NCBI RefSeq assembly: GCF_037414475.1
Contig: NZ_CP147913.1
Span: 744,001-808,000, forward strand
DNA length: 64,000 nt
Direction of reading: 5' to 3'
Source: Myxococcus stipitatus
GTDB lineage: Bacteria; Myxococcota; Myxococcia; Myxococcales; Myxococcaceae
Shown here piece after piece: positions 31,767 through 41,492 of the stretch. Position 1 is the stretch's first letter, and each line of letters begins with the position of its first letter. The notes under the pieces were generated by a model, which searched no databases, was not told the origin of the DNA, and saw only the letters and a list, made by a program, of their open reading frames with translations. A program made the position numbers and the translations under genes.

Positions 31767-32554
31767 GCCTTGGCCCGCTGGGGGGTGTCCTCCCGCTGGA
31801 CCTGCGCGGAAGTCAGACCGAAGCGCCGCTCTCGCTGCTGGTACTGGGACACGCAGCGGAGAAACTCATCGGTGCGGAAGTCCGGCCAGAGGGCGTCGCT
31901 GAAGCACAGCTCCGCGTACGCCATCTGCCAGAGGAGGAAGTTGGAGATACGCTGCTCGCCGCTGGTGCGAACCACCAGGTCCAGCGGGGGCAGCCCATTC
32001 GTCCAGAGAAAGGACTCGAAGTCGGACTCTTCCACCCGGCCCGCGGACAGCTCGCCCCGGGAGATGGCTTCCGCCATCCGGCTGGCGGCGTGGAGAATCT
32101 CCTCCCGCCCTCCATAGGACAGCGCCAGCGACAGCACCATGCCGGTATTGTTCGCCGAGTCGGCGATGAGCCGATCCAGCGGATCCCTCACGAACCGAGG
32201 CAGCCGCCCCACGTCTCCCACCGCGTTGAGCCGGATGCCGTTGTCGAGGATTTCAGGCCGCTCGCGCTCCAGGTAGTCGCGCAGCAGGTCCATCAGCCCC
32301 GCGACCTCCTCCGCGGGGCGGGCCCAGTTCTGTGAGGAAAAGGCGTAGAGGGTCAGTGCCTGGATGCCCAGGCGGCGCGCGGTGCGGGTGACTTCGCGTA
32401 CACTGGCGCTGCCCTCGCGGTGCCCCTCCAGTCGCTCCAGACCCCGAGACTCCGCCCACCGACCGTTGCCATCCATGATGATGCCCACGTGGCGCGGCAC
32501 GGGCCGGGCCTTGACCTGCGTTTCGAGGGCGGAAACCACTTGGGGGCGTTCCAT
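31763..32554 (-). CDS. uppS: Isoprenyl transferase (undecaprenyl diphosphate synthase)
   Basis: A 263-residue cis-prenyltransferase that makes the C55 carrier lipid for cell-wall synthesis. The start region holds HVGIIMDGNGRWAESRG, with the catalytic Asp of MDGNGRWA and the diphosphate-binding Gly/Arg, then the GHREG block, TLYAFSSQNWARP (substrate loop), LALSYGGREEI, and the C-terminal RTSGEQRISNFLLWQMAYAE, which supplies the Arg residues for isopentenyl diphosphate and the metal-binding Glu. All are intact. It is the first gene of the uppS-cdsA-(dxr)-rseP-rlpA-tsaB run on the minus strand. The gene is preceded by about 160 bases without a gene, where the operon promoter should lie. Confidence 0.95.
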   Translation of the reverse strand: MERPQVVSALETQVKARPVPRHVGIIMDGNGRWAESRGLERLEGHREGSASVREVTRTARRLGIQALTLYAFSSQNWARPAEEVAGLMDLLRDYLERERPEILDNGIRLNAVGDVGRLPRFVRDPLDRLIADSANNTGMVLSLALSYGGREEILHAASRMAEAISRGELSAGRVEESDFESFLWTNGLPPLDLVVRTSGEQRISNFLLWQMAYAELCFSDALWPDFRTDEFLRCVSQYQQRERRFGLTSAQVQREDTPQRAKA

Positions 32555-32716
32555 TCAGGCCGCGCACCCTACTGGCGGCGCCGCGCCGCGTCCACGGCAG
32601 CGTGGGCCAACCGTCACCCGGAGCCCCTGGCTGGTCGCGACAGCGCCGCGAGCGGCCCGCGCCCCTTGATCCATGTAGGCCAAGGTGCGCGAGCCATGAA
32701 GCAGGGGGAGTGAGCC

Positions 32717-33679
32717 CTACTCCTCCGGCCAGTTGGGGCGGACGCTCTCGATGGGGCTCTCACGCCAGGAGAAGTAGGCGGCCTCGTCCGCGACGCGGTA
32801 GGGGGCGTTCGGGTAGGCGCGGGCGAAGTGGTCTCCCCAGTGAGGCCGGGAGCCATCCAGGTCGGTGAAGCCGTACTCGCGCGACAGGGCCCAGGAGCTG
32901 AGGACGCGGCCGGCCTTGGAGGCGACGTTCGGGTCCGCGGCGAGCGCGGCCACGGCGCGGCCGACGAAGCCTGGCGACTCGGAGGCGATGAAGTCCGGCT
33001 CCTTCCGGGTGGCGTCGCGCCAGTTGGCCTCGGTGACCTCGAAGAGGTCGAGCATCTCCTCGGAGCGCAGGAAGCCGGGTGTCACGGCGAGCGCGGTGAT
33101 GCCCGTGCGGCGCAGGTCTCTCGACATGGAGAAGGCCATGCGGATGACGCTCATCTTCGCGAGGTCGTAATAGAGGCTGCCCCGGTAGCCGAAGTGGTCC
33201 CCGTCGGTGATTTCGACGATGAGCCCCTGGTTGCGAGGGAGCATGACGGGGACGAGATACCGGCTGGTGATGAGGTGGGTGAGCACCGCGCGCTCCAGCA
33301 TGGTGCGTGCGTGGTCCGGGTTCAGCTTCCAGAAGGCCACGCCCAGTTCGGCGATGCTGTCGCAGCCCCAGATGTCGTTCACCAGGATGTCGAGCCGGCC
33401 CTGCTCCTTCTGGATGCGGTCTCGCAGGGCGATGACCTGTTCGTCGACGGTGTGGTCACACCGCACGGCGATGCCCTTGCCGCCCAGGGCCGTCACCTGT
33501 TCGGCGGTGTCCTCGATGGTCTCCGGGCGCTTGGCGCCGGACGCGGGCTGGCCTCGAACGCTGCGGCCCGTGCAGTAGACGGTGGCCCCGGCTTCACCCA
33601 GCCGAGTGGCGATGCCTCGCCCGGCGCCGCGAGTGGCGCCAGCGACCAGGGCGATGCGTCCTTCGAGTGGCTTCTTCAT
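32717..33679 (-). CDS. Short-chain dehydrogenase/reductase (SDR)
   Basis: A 320-residue SDR starting at ATG 33679, behind a GGGAGAC ribosome site. The nucleotide-binding GATRGAGRG is at 14-22, the second block is LDILVND, and the active-site Tyr-x-x-x-Lys is YYDLAK within GSLYYDLAKMSV. The usual preceding serine is replaced by a looser ITDGDH region. Residues TGRSVRG after strand two suggest NADP preference. The C-terminal 80 residues (DLDGSRPHWGDHFARAYP) extend beyond a classical 250-residue SDR and match a subgroup annotated as SDR oxidoreductases of unknown substrate. It is divergent from a WYL-type regulator, with a palindrome between them, so the regulator probably controls it. Confidence 0.88.
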   Translation of the reverse strand: MKKPLEGRIALVAGATRGAGRGIATRLGEAGATVYCTGRSVRGQPASGAKRPETIEDTAEQVTALGGKGIAVRCDHTVDEQVIALRDRIQKEQGRLDILVNDIWGCDSIAELGVAFWKLNPDHARTMLERAVLTHLITSRYLVPVMLPRNQGLIVEITDGDHFGYRGSLYYDLAKMSVIRMAFSMSRDLRRTGITALAVTPGFLRSEEMLDLFEVTEANWRDATRKEPDFIASESPGFVGRAVAALAADPNVASKAGRVLSSWALSREYGFTDLDGSRPHWGDHFARAYPNAPYRVADEAAYFSWRESPIESVRPNWPEE

Positions 33680-33755
33680 GGTGTCTCCCAGGCCGGCGGG
33701 GTGAAGCGCGAACGCGCGGTTCGCCGGCGACGAGAGGCACCCTAGTGGGGTGAAT

Positions 33756-33772
33756 ATGACAACAACTGTCAT
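33756..33772. promoter_or_regulatory. Palindromic operator between the SDR gene and its divergent regulator
   Basis: A perfect inverted repeat, ATGACA (33756-33761), five bases, TGTCAT (33767-33772), lies in the 117-base gap between the SDR gene (start 33679) and the regulator gene (start 33797), 24 bases before the regulator start and 76 bases before the SDR start. It is locally AT-rich in a GC-rich gap. It is the obvious binding site for the DeoR/WYL-type regulator. Confidence 0.6.
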
Positions 33773-33796
33773 GATTCTCCGCGTAGGGTTTCGCCC

Positions 33797-34762
33797 ATGC
33801 GCGCCGACCGACTCGTCAGCCTGATGATGCTGTTGCAGACGCGGCCGAAGCTGACGGCGGGAGACCTGGCGCGCGAACTCCAGGTCTCCGAGCGGACCAT
33901 CCACCGGGACCTCGACGCCCTGTCCGCTTCGGGGGTGCCGGTCTACGCGACGCGGGGGGCCTCCGGAGGCGTGGCGCTGGTGGAGGGGTGGAAGACGCAG
34001 CTCACGGGGTTGAATCGCGCGGAGCTGCAAGCGCTGGCGGCGCTGGGTGGAGCGCCCGGCCGGTTGGGGGAATTGGGGTTGTCGGGGCCGCTGCGCAGCG
34101 GATTGGTGAAGCTCGCGGCGGCGCTGCCCGCGTTGCAGCAACCGGCGATGGAGTATGCGCGGCAGCGGCTGCATGTGGATGCGTCGGGGTGGTTCGCGGC
34201 GAAGGATGAGGTGCCACACCTGGAGATGCTTCGCGAGGCGGCGTGGCAGAACCAGCGGGTGGCGCTGACGTATGAGGACTCGGATGGAAAGCGGAGCCGC
34301 CGGGAGGTGGAGCCCTATGCGCTCGTGCTCAAGGCGGACCGCTGGTACCTCGTCGCGGGGACGGAGGCGGGGACGCGGGTCTACCGGGGCTCGCGCATCG
34401 CGGGGGCGAAGATGCGCGCGGAGACCTTCGAGCGGCCCGAGCGGTTCGACCTTCCCTCGTTCTGGCGGGAGTGGTGCTCGAGGTTCTTGGAGAAGCGCGC
34501 GAGGTACGAGGTGACGCTTCGGCTGACTCCGGAGGCGGAGGCCGCGCTGCGTCACATCCGGCCTGCTTCGGAGGGAGGACGCTTCGACGAAGGACGTGTC
34601 GAGGGGGGTCGAAAGACAGTCGTCGTGGACTTCGAGCGTGAATCCATCGCGCTGGGACAGCTCTGTGATGTGGCGCGTGGGTTTGAAGTCGTGGCCCCGG
34701 AGAGTCTGCGGGCTCGGTTCATTGCCTTGGCGTCGGCGGTGCTCGTGGCGCACCAAGATTGA
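33797..34762 (+). CDS. HTH (DeoR-type) transcriptional regulator with WYL domain
   Basis: A 321-residue YafY-family regulator. Residues 1-60 form a DeoR-type winged helix (RADRLVSLMMLLQTRPKLTAGDLARE ... SERTIHRDLDALSASG), with the recognition helix around SERTIHRDL. The middle has the helical linker typical of YafY proteins. From about 140 to 235 is the WYL-type domain (WQNQRVALTYEDSDGKRSRREVEPYALVLKADRWYLVA, quoted here in part: the key residues are W-Y-L near 199-201), with the C-terminal WCX extension after it. WYL domains sense nucleic-acid or other ligands. It probably controls the divergent SDR gene and itself through the palindrome at 33756-33772. Confidence 0.88.
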   Translation: MRADRLVSLMMLLQTRPKLTAGDLARELQVSERTIHRDLDALSASGVPVYATRGASGGVALVEGWKTQLTGLNRAELQALAALGGAPGRLGELGLSGPLRSGLVKLAAALPALQQPAMEYARQRLHVDASGWFAAKDEVPHLEMLREAAWQNQRVALTYEDSDGKRSRREVEPYALVLKADRWYLVAGTEAGTRVYRGSRIAGAKMRAETFERPERFDLPSFWREWCSRFLEKRARYEVTLRLTPEAEAALRHIRPASEGGRFDEGRVEGGRKTVVVDFERESIALGQLCDVARGFEVVAPESLRARFIALASAVLVAHQD

Positions 34763-34784
34763 TTTTCAAGATATACTCCATTTC

Positions 34785-36980
34785 ATGGAGATTCAGCTTT
34801 CCGAGAGACATCACAAGCAGTTCTCCTCCGTGTGCATCCAACGAGGGCATGGACGGAGGTTGCTCGTCTTGTCCGTCTTGCTCGCCACGTCCTGCACGGT
34901 GCCGAGCCTGGATGAGCTCTATGCGGAATGTGATCAGCCCTTCGACGCCGCGACCGTGATCGACGGAAAGCCCGCGGACGTGCTGATGGGGAACAAGTCG
35001 TCGTGCCGGAGCATCAAGGCCACCGTGGAGTTCAAAGGCTTCGTCCCTGGCTGTCTTGTCGTTCGAGCCACGGACACCAAGAGCGGGAAGGAATTGACGC
35101 AAAACTACTCCGCGCCTGTGGGTCAGCGCCCAGCCTCCATTCACGTGGCCGTTCTCCCTCCTTCGGGATGGGGGGTCAACGTGGAGGTGAGCACGGAGGC
35201 CTTTGAACGGCAGTGCGAAGGCAAGGTGATTGACAGCAGCACACGGAGCGCCGCTCTCGCATACAAGAAGCAGGTTCCCATCGCGCTGAGTGTTCAGGCC
35301 TTGGATGTGGACCAAGACGGATACGTGGGCGTGACGAGTGGCGGAACGGATTGCAGCGACGGTAACCCCAGAATCCATCCGGGTGCGGAAGAACGCTGCA
35401 ATGACACGGACGACAACTGTGATGGCGTCACAGATGAGGTGCACTTCATGCTGAATCAAGAGTGCTCCCTCAGCGCGGACTGCAAGGGCATCTTCCGGTG
35501 CAACCCGGTGACCCAGACTCTGTCCTGCGACAGTCCGACCGCGAAAACGGTGTACCCGGATGCCGATGGGGACAAGTACGGCCAGAAGGGGTCGGAGGGC
35601 CGCATCATCTGCAGCGCCGTTCCCGCTGGATACACTGACGGTCCACCCACGGACTGCCGGGACGACGCGTTCAGCATCAACCCTGGAGCCCAGGACCTCT
35701 GCGATGGAGAGGACAACAACTGCGACGGCACGAGCGATGAGTCCTTCCCCTCCAAGGGCCAAACCTGCACGAACGTGCCAACCCAGTGTGAGGGTACTCA
35801 GCAGTGTAGCGCCGACAAGCAGCGTCTCGAGTGCGTGTCATCTCCAGCGCCCAAGTGGTACCTGGACGAAGATGGTGATGGATATGGCGGAGTAACTTCC
35901 GTCGAATCTTGCGTGAAGCCCACGGGGCCCTACGTCCAGCAACCGGGCGACTGCGACGATGGGAACCCCTACACCAACCCCGGCGCCCCAGAGATTTGTG
36001 ATGATCTTGATAACAATTGCGATGCAGTGAGGGAGACGGTCGCGCAGTGCCCTGGTCAGGCAGTTCCGACCTGGGTATTGAAAACTGTGGAATCGGACAG
36101 CACTTGGCTGTCCGCCTCTTCGTGGGGCACGAGGACCACAGGTGGTGTCTGGGTCGCTGGCACCAACAATCGCCTCGCGCGAATGACCTTCCCCGAGATG
36201 ACGTTCACAGTGCTAGCGGCCACCAATTGCGGCGCCCTCGACACCGTATGGAGCAGCGTCTGGGGCGACCCCACCAATGGTCAAGCATGGCTCGGTAGCC
36301 AAGGGGGAAAAAAAGGCTATCTACCCCAAAGCTCCACGAACTGTGTCGCCGTCCATGACGACAATCTAGAAATCTTTGGATTGGTGGGCCTGAGAGTAAA
36401 TAACGTCCTCTCTCTTTATGGCGCCTCGGCGTCCACTGCCGCCGGCGAAGGACTCGCGTTCACATGGGATGGCTCGGGATTACCCACCTACAATAGTGCC
36501 AGCAACGTTCTCAGCGAGGTCTTCGACGTCCACGCTCACAGTCCCGAGCACGTCTTGGTGGTGGGAGGTGTCTCTGCCATTCCACGTGCACGTATCTATC
36601 GCTTCGAGCCCTCTTCACGCCGATGGACTCAAGAGACGGTGCCGAACGGAGATCGACTCAGGGGCGTCTGGGTGGTCAACGACAGGGTCGCATTCGCCGT
36701 GGGAGACGCAGGTACCGTGCTCAGGAAGACGAACGGGACACAGTGGGTCGCCATATCCAAACCTCCTGATATCCACAACCTGACTTCAGTCATCGCCTTT
36801 GGTGCGAACTCCGCCTACGCCACTTGTACCAATGGCCATATATACCGGTTCAATGGCACGAGTTGGACAAGGGTCTACAGCGGCAACCTCCGATTCAATG
36901 ACATCACAGGCACAGGCCCAGACGACATCTGGGCCGTAGGCAATAGCGGACGCATCGTCCGCTGGCCATACTGGCCTTGA
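34785..36980 (+). CDS. MopE-repeat lipoprotein with beta-propeller-like C-terminus
   Basis: A 731-residue lipoprotein. From ATG 34785 there is a 24-residue basic leader, then LLVLSVLLATSC with the lipobox Cys at 37. Residues of about 185-420 carry three MopE-type putative metal-binding units of the form DC-DDG(x)NP...PGA(x)E(x)C-D(x)DNNCD, each with paired cysteines and Asp/Asn clusters. The C-terminal half (about 430-731) has repeated phrases such as RGVWVVNDRVAFAVGD and ITGTGPDDIWAVG, the beta-propeller-like unit common in myxobacterial surface proteins. Codon use is much less GC-biased than in neighbouring genes (many A/T third positions), suggesting recent acquisition or relaxed selection. 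It probably sits on the cell surface and binds calcium or copper; function unknown. Confidence 0.78.
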   Translation: MEIQLSERHHKQFSSVCIQRGHGRRLLVLSVLLATSCTVPSLDELYAECDQPFDAATVIDGKPADVLMGNKSSCRSIKATVEFKGFVPGCLVVRATDTKSGKELTQNYSAPVGQRPASIHVAVLPPSGWGVNVEVSTEAFERQCEGKVIDSSTRSAALAYKKQVPIALSVQALDVDQDGYVGVTSGGTDCSDGNPRIHPGAEERCNDTDDNCDGVTDEVHFMLNQECSLSADCKGIFRCNPVTQTLSCDSPTAKTVYPDADGDKYGQKGSEGRIICSAVPAGYTDGPPTDCRDDAFSINPGAQDLCDGEDNNCDGTSDESFPSKGQTCTNVPTQCEGTQQCSADKQRLECVSSPAPKWYLDEDGDGYGGVTSVESCVKPTGPYVQQPGDCDDGNPYTNPGAPEICDDLDNNCDAVRETVAQCPGQAVPTWVLKTVESDSTWLSASSWGTRTTGGVWVAGTNNRLARMTFPEMTFTVLAATNCGALDTVWSSVWGDPTNGQAWLGSQGGKKGYLPQSSTNCVAVHDDNLEIFGLVGLRVNNVLSLYGASASTAAGEGLAFTWDGSGLPTYNSASNVLSEVFDVHAHSPEHVLVVGGVSAIPRARIYRFEPSSRRWTQETVPNGDRLRGVWVVNDRVAFAVGDAGTVLRKTNGTQWVAISKPPDIHNLTSVIAFGANSAYATCTNGHIYRFNGTSWTRVYSGNLRFNDITGTGPDDIWAVGNSGRIVRWPYWP

Positions 36981-37011
36981 CCACACAGTCAGCCCAACGC
37001 ATCCCTCAACC

Positions 37012-39261
37012 CTACTCTTCGTAGAAGTTGAACTTGATGAGGTTGGGCTTGCCGGCCTTCACCGGATACTCCTTGACCTTGGTGAGATTCAGCTCGGCGT
37101 TCTTGAAGGTGATCAGGACCGTGCCCTCATCTACCTCGACATCCTGCTCGATAGGCGTCCCGCCGATGAACTTTCCACCGATGTAGATGTCGGCGTAGGG
37201 GCGAACACGGAACTCCAGCTTCGCCTTGGCCTTCCGCGTTGATGCCCGCGTCGCACGCGGCGCCGTAGCAGGCGTCTTCACACCGGACGCGACCTTCTTC
37301 GCGCCGACGGGTGTGGCGGCACCAGGAGAAGCAACGGGTTGCTCCACCTGCGCGGGCCCCTTCTCCGCGGGCGCAACGCCCCCTGCGCCTCCCGTCTGGG
37401 ATTGAACTGGCGCAGCGGCCTGAACATCGGTCTTCCCACCCTGAGGCGCCGTCGCCTGTACAGGCGTAGGAGCCACCTCGGCCCCACTCCCCACCGCCTG
37501 AACGCCATCACTCCCCGCTGCCTGCACCACCGCCGGAGAACCCACCTTCCCCACGGCCGGAGCCACCTCTGACTTCTCCGTGTGCCCCGGCACACTCCCC
37601 TGACCCACCACCTGCGCTACCTCGGACTTCTCTGGACTCCCCTGCCCCGCCACCTGCGCCTGAGGGCTCGCGGGCACCTTCTCCGGCACCTTCGCCACCA
37701 CGGGCCCACGAACCTCGCTCGGAGCCTGCCCACCTGCACCGGCCTTCGCGGAGCTCGGCAGCGGGGGCGGGTTCACCGGAATCGGCTGCGTCCCCCGCAA
37801 GGCAAACCACCCCAATCCCCCAATCCCCACGATGCCGCCCGCCACGAGCGCCGCGACGACCACCCCAGGCACCCTGCTCCCCAACTGAGGACGCGCCTGA
37901 GCCCCCGTGGAGATGTGGTCTTCATCCGCCACCTCCTCGTCCGGCTCCTCACGCCGCGCCCGCGACGCCTCCCCTCGACGCGACTCCACCGGAGGCGCTC
38001 CCGGCACACCCGACGCACTCCACCCCTCACGCGTCCCTCGGACCTCGGGAACCACACCCTCGTGCGCCGGCAACATCGGACGCGAACCTGTCTTCCGCCG
38101 CGACCCAACGGGCCTCGTCGCGTGCTCCCGCCCCTCCGCCCCCTCACCCGCGGGCGGAACCTCTCCTCCCGTCAACACCATTCGCGCGAGCTGCGGTGCC
38201 GGCGTCGTCGGCAACGTCTCATCCATGGACAGCGACTCCGCCACGAGCGGCTTCGACTCCACGGGAACCGCCATCGACCGCGGCGCGGACCCGGGCTTCG
38301 ACCCAGGCCCCAGCACCCCATGCGCGGGAGAACCCACCACCACGCCCCCCACTCCCTCCGCCACCAGCCGCCCCACGAACTGAGCGATCTGGTACGCCCC
38401 CACCGGCTCACCCGCCGACATCAGATACCGCTCCAGGTCCGCCTGGAACGCGCGGCAGTCCGGGTAGCGCTCGTCACGCTCCTTCGCCAACGCGCGCTGG
38501 AGAATCTCCTGCAGCGCCACCGGCACATCCGCCCGCCGCTCCACCACGGGCGTGAAGGGCTCGAACAGGATGGCCTGCATCGTGCTCGCCTCGGTCGTCG
38601 CGTCGAACGGACGCTTCCCCGTCAGGAGCTCGTACAGCACCACCCCCAGCGCATACACATCCACTCGCCGGTCCAGCGGGAGCGTGCGCAACTGCTCTGG
38701 CGGCATGTACGCGACCTTCCCCTTCATCACTCCCGTCTGCGTGCGGTGCCCCTGCCCCGCCACCTTCGCAACACCGAAGTCCACCACCTTCACCGCGCCC
38801 TGCCGCGACACCAGGATGTTGTCTGGACTCACGTCCCGGTGGATGAGCCCCAGGGGCTCTCCCGTCACCGGATCACAGAAGTCGTGCGCGAACGCCAACC
38901 CCTCCGCCGCGAGCGCCACCAGCTTCGCGCACATCACCGGCGGCAATGCCTGCTCCGCCGCCCGCTTCACCAGCCGACGCAGCGTGGGCCCGTCGATGAG
39001 CTCCATCGCCAGGAAGTAGCTGCCGTCCGCCTCGCCGAAGTCGAAGATCTGCACGACGTTCGGATGCTCGAGCTGCGCGGCCAGCCGCGCCTCGCCCAGG
39101 AACATCTCGACGAACGCCGGGTCCTCCGCCAGATGAGGAAGGATCCGCTTCAGGACCAGCGTCTTCTCGAACCCCATCGGGCCGGCGGCCTTCGCGAGAT
39201 AGACCTCCGCCATGCCCCCCGAGGCAATCTTCCGAACGAGCTCGTACTTCCCCACGCGCAT
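37012..39261 (-). CDS. Ser/Thr protein kinase with membrane segment and PEGA domain
   Basis: A 749-residue Hanks-type kinase. The ATG at 39261 is chosen because the kinase domain begins at once (MRVGKYELVRKIASGG); an upstream in-frame GTG at 39339 would only add a leader. Kinase landmarks: glycine loop near 13-20, Lys38 in VLKR, HRDVSPDN catalytic loop, DFGVAK, and PPEQL. All are intact. A long Pro/Val/Gly/Ala-rich stretch and one membrane helix (VVVAALVAGGIVGIGGLGWF) separate it from a Pro/Ala-rich linker and a C-terminal PEGA domain (KAKLEFRVRPYADIYIGG), which would be extracytoplasmic. The arrangement is a sensor kinase that reads an envelope signal. It is divergent from another kinase gene. 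Confidence 0.92.
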   Translation of the reverse strand: MRVGKYELVRKIASGGMAEVYLAKAAGPMGFEKTLVLKRILPHLAEDPAFVEMFLGEARLAAQLEHPNVVQIFDFGEADGSYFLAMELIDGPTLRRLVKRAAEQALPPVMCAKLVALAAEGLAFAHDFCDPVTGEPLGLIHRDVSPDNILVSRQGAVKVVDFGVAKVAGQGHRTQTGVMKGKVAYMPPEQLRTLPLDRRVDVYALGVVLYELLTGKRPFDATTEASTMQAILFEPFTPVVERRADVPVALQEILQRALAKERDERYPDCRAFQADLERYLMSAGEPVGAYQIAQFVGRLVAEGVGGVVVGSPAHGVLGPGSKPGSAPRSMAVPVESKPLVAESLSMDETLPTTPAPQLARMVLTGGEVPPAGEGAEGREHATRPVGSRRKTGSRPMLPAHEGVVPEVRGTREGWSASGVPGAPPVESRRGEASRARREEPDEEVADEDHISTGAQARPQLGSRVPGVVVAALVAGGIVGIGGLGWFALRGTQPIPVNPPPLPSSAKAGAGGQAPSEVRGPVVAKVPEKVPASPQAQVAGQGSPEKSEVAQVVGQGSVPGHTEKSEVAPAVGKVGSPAVVQAAGSDGVQAVGSGAEVAPTPVQATAPQGGKTDVQAAAPVQSQTGGAGGVAPAEKGPAQVEQPVASPGAATPVGAKKVASGVKTPATAPRATRASTRKAKAKLEFRVRPYADIYIGGKFIGGTPIEQDVEVDEGTVLITFKNAELNLTKVKEYPVKAGKPNLIKFNFYEE

Positions 39262-39392
39262 TTGCCCAAGGGTTCTCCCAGGTTTCCCCGGAAAAGTGAA
39301 ATGCCCGCGTGAATGTTCTGCGATGAACCCTGCAACCAAGCGTCATCTAGTTTGACCCTGACGCGACGGGGTCCGTAGGATCCGCGCCACGC

Positions 39393-40526
39393 ATGCCCCC
39401 GAAGGTCATCGGTCCCTACCGCGTCCTCCAGACGCTCGGCAGCGGCGGCGCGGGCACCGTGTACCGGGCCCTGGACCGCCGCAGCAACGACGAAGTCGCC
39501 CTCAAGCTGCTCTCGGCCGGCCCGACGCTGGACGAACGCGCGGCTCGACGGCTCGCGCGCGAATTCGAGACCCTGGCGGACCTGTCCCACCCCAACGTGG
39601 TCAAGGTCTTCGAAGCCGGTGTCCACCAGGGCTGGCCCTACCTCGCCATGGAGCTCATCGAGGGCCTCACGCTGCGCCACTACCTGGACATCCGAGGGGA
39701 CGACCTGGTGTCGCCCCTCACCACGTCCACGCCTCGCGGGCTGCTCTCCGTGCGGCGCACCGCGGACGACGACTTCGGCCCGGGCAGCGACAGCTTCTCG
39801 GACTCGATGGGAGAACCCCGCCCGGCCATGGAGGGGCTCTTCAGCATGGACGCCTTCAACGAGGAGCCGCCCAGCGAGGACCTCGACAGCTACGGCGCGT
39901 CGGACCCGCTCGAGGCCGAGCCCGGCTCCTCCGACGAGTCGATGGACGGGTTCGACCTGCCGCTGCCTCCGCCTCGCAAGCCCGCGGACACGGCTCGGGC
40001 GCCGCGCGAGGAGGAGCTCAACCGTCCGGAACGGATGGGCCGGCTGAAGGACACCATGCTCCAGCTCTGCGAGGCCCTGGCCTATATCCATGGGCACGGG
40101 CTGGTGCACCGCGACCTCAAGCCCTCCAACGTGATGGTGGACGAGGACCGGCAGGTGCGGTTGATGGACTTCGGGCTGGCCAAGTTCCTCGCGGACGACG
40201 TGGCCATCACCGAGGCCGGCAAGCTGGTGGGCACCTACCGCTACATGGCGCCCGAACAGATTCTCGGTGAGCCGCTGGATGGACGCTCGGACCTGTACAG
40301 CCTGGGCGTCATCCTCTATGAGCTGCTCAGCGGGCGGCCCCCCTTCGATGCGAAGACGCCGCACGAGCTGTGGCGGCAGGTGCTGGAGACAGAGCCTCCG
40401 CCGGTGCTGGCGCTGAACCTTCATGGGGACCCGCAGTTCGCACGCGTGGCCCACCGCCTCATCCGCAAGGAGCCGGACGACCGGTTCCAGACGGCCGAGG
40501 AAGTCTACGAGGCTCTTTCCGAGTGA
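39393..40526 (+). CDS. Ser/Thr protein kinase with acidic insertion in the catalytic domain
   Basis: A 377-residue soluble kinase. Landmarks: GSGGAGTV (16-23), Lys38 in [14 protein letters not shown] (239-246), MDFGLAK (258-264), and MAPEQI. Between the hinge region (LRHYLDI, about 95-100) and the helix leading to the catalytic loop (about 213) lies a 110-residue insertion rich in Asp, Glu, Ser and Pro with no predicted fold. The two lobes on either side are otherwise normal, so the kinase should be active. There is no membrane segment or C-terminal sensor domain. The GTG of the RluA-type gene overlaps its stop, so the two are coupled. It is divergent from the PEGA kinase, with 131 bases between starts. 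Confidence 0.9.
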   Translation: MPPKVIGPYRVLQTLGSGGAGTVYRALDRRSNDEVALKLLSAGPTLDERAARRLAREFETLADLSHPNVVKVFEAGVHQGWPYLAMELIEGLTLRHYLDIRGDDLVSPLTTSTPRGLLSVRRTADDDFGPGSDSFSDSMGEPRPAMEGLFSMDAFNEEPPSEDLDSYGASDPLEAEPGSSDESMDGFDLPLPPPRKPADTARAPREEELNRPERMGRLKDTMLQLCEALAYIHGHGLVHRDLKPSNVMVDEDRQVRLMDFGLAKFLADDVAITEAGKLVGTYRYMAPEQILGEPLDGRSDLYSLGVILYELLSGRPPFDAKTPHELWRQVLETEPPPVLALNLHGDPQFARVAHRLIRKEPDDRFQTAEEVYEALSE

Positions 40527-41482
40527 ACCCCTCCAAGCTTCACACCTTCACCGTGGACGCCGCCAAGGCGGGCCAGCGGGTGGACCTCTTCGTGGGCGAG
40601 GCGCTGAGCCTGTCGCGCGCCCGCCTCAAGCGGCTCTTCGAGTCCGGCGCGGTGAAGGTCAATGGCCGCCCGGCGAAGAAGGGCCTCACCCTGGTCGCCG
40701 GGCAGAGCGTCGCCGTGGTGCTGGAAGAGGAGACCCGCGAGGCGCTGCCCGACGAGGACTTCCCGCTCACCGTGCTGCACGAGGACTCCGCGCTGGTGTT
40801 CGTGGACAAGCCCGCGGGCCGGCCCTCGCATCCGCTCCAATCCGGCGAGACGGGCACGGTGGCCAATGCGCTCGTCGCGCGTTTCCCTGAGTGCGCGCAG
40901 GCATCGGTGGACCCTCGTGAAGGAGGGTTGTGCCATCGCCTGGACGTGGAGACGTCGGGCGTGGTGGTGGCCGCGAGAACCCGGTCCGCGTGGAACACGG
41001 TGCGCGACGCGTTCAGCGAGCGCGCGGTGGACAAGCGCTACCTCGCGTTGGTGACGGGGCCGCTGGTGGATGAGGGCGACATCGACCTGCCCCTGCGCCA
41101 CCATCCGCGCCATCCTGACCGGGTGGAGCCCGCGCCCCACGGCGCCGAGGACGCCCGCGAGGCCATGTCCCGCTTCCGGGTGCTGTCTCGCGTGGGAGAG
41201 CACAGCCTGGTGGAGGTCCGCATCCTCACGGGGGTGCTGCACCAGGTGCGAGCCCACATGGCGGGCATCGGCGCGCCCATCGTCGGCGACACGCTCTACG
41301 GAGGACGCGAGGCGCCGGAGCTCGGGCGCTTCTTCCTGCACGCACGCGCGTTGGGGCTGGCCCATCCCGAGTCGAAGAAGCCCCTGCACGTCACCAGTCC
41401 CCTGCCGCCGGAGCTGCGCGCGGAGCTGGAGCGGCTGGGGCTGCCGCTGCCGCGCGGCGAGAAGGAAGCCGCGACGGAGTGA
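40523..41482 (+). CDS. RluA-family pseudouridine synthase
   Basis: A 319-residue pseudouridine synthase with a GTG start overlapping the kinase stop by four bases. Residues 10-75 are an S4 RNA-binding domain ([31 protein letters not shown]). The catalytic domain follows: [10 protein letters not shown], then [12 protein letters not shown] with the catalytic Asp, [26 protein letters not shown] and GDTLYGG. Length and S4 domain match RluD/RluC rather than the short RluE/RluF types. The target (23S rRNA or tRNA) cannot be told. It is convergent with the YjbQ-like gene, 10 bases apart. In quoting motifs longer than needed, only the key residues are given. Confidence 0.88.
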   Translation: MNPSKLHTFTVDAAKAGQRVDLFVGEALSLSRARLKRLFESGAVKVNGRPAKKGLTLVAGQSVAVVLEEETREALPDEDFPLTVLHEDSALVFVDKPAGRPSHPLQSGETGTVANALVARFPECAQASVDPREGGLCHRLDVETSGVVVAARTRSAWNTVRDAFSERAVDKRYLALVTGPLVDEGDIDLPLRHHPRHPDRVEPAPHGAEDAREAMSRFRVLSRVGEHSLVEVRILTGVLHQVRAHMAGIGAPIVGDTLYGGREAPELGRFFLHARALGLAHPESKKPLHVTSPLPPELRAELERLGLPLPRGEKEAATE

Positions 41483-41492
41483 CGGGAGCGAG

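Noticed and set aside
33680-34756. Extension of the SDR frame upstream of ATG 33679
   Set aside because: The in-frame upstream sequence is the antisense of the WYL regulator; the ATG at 33679 has a ribosome site and begins the Rossmann fold.
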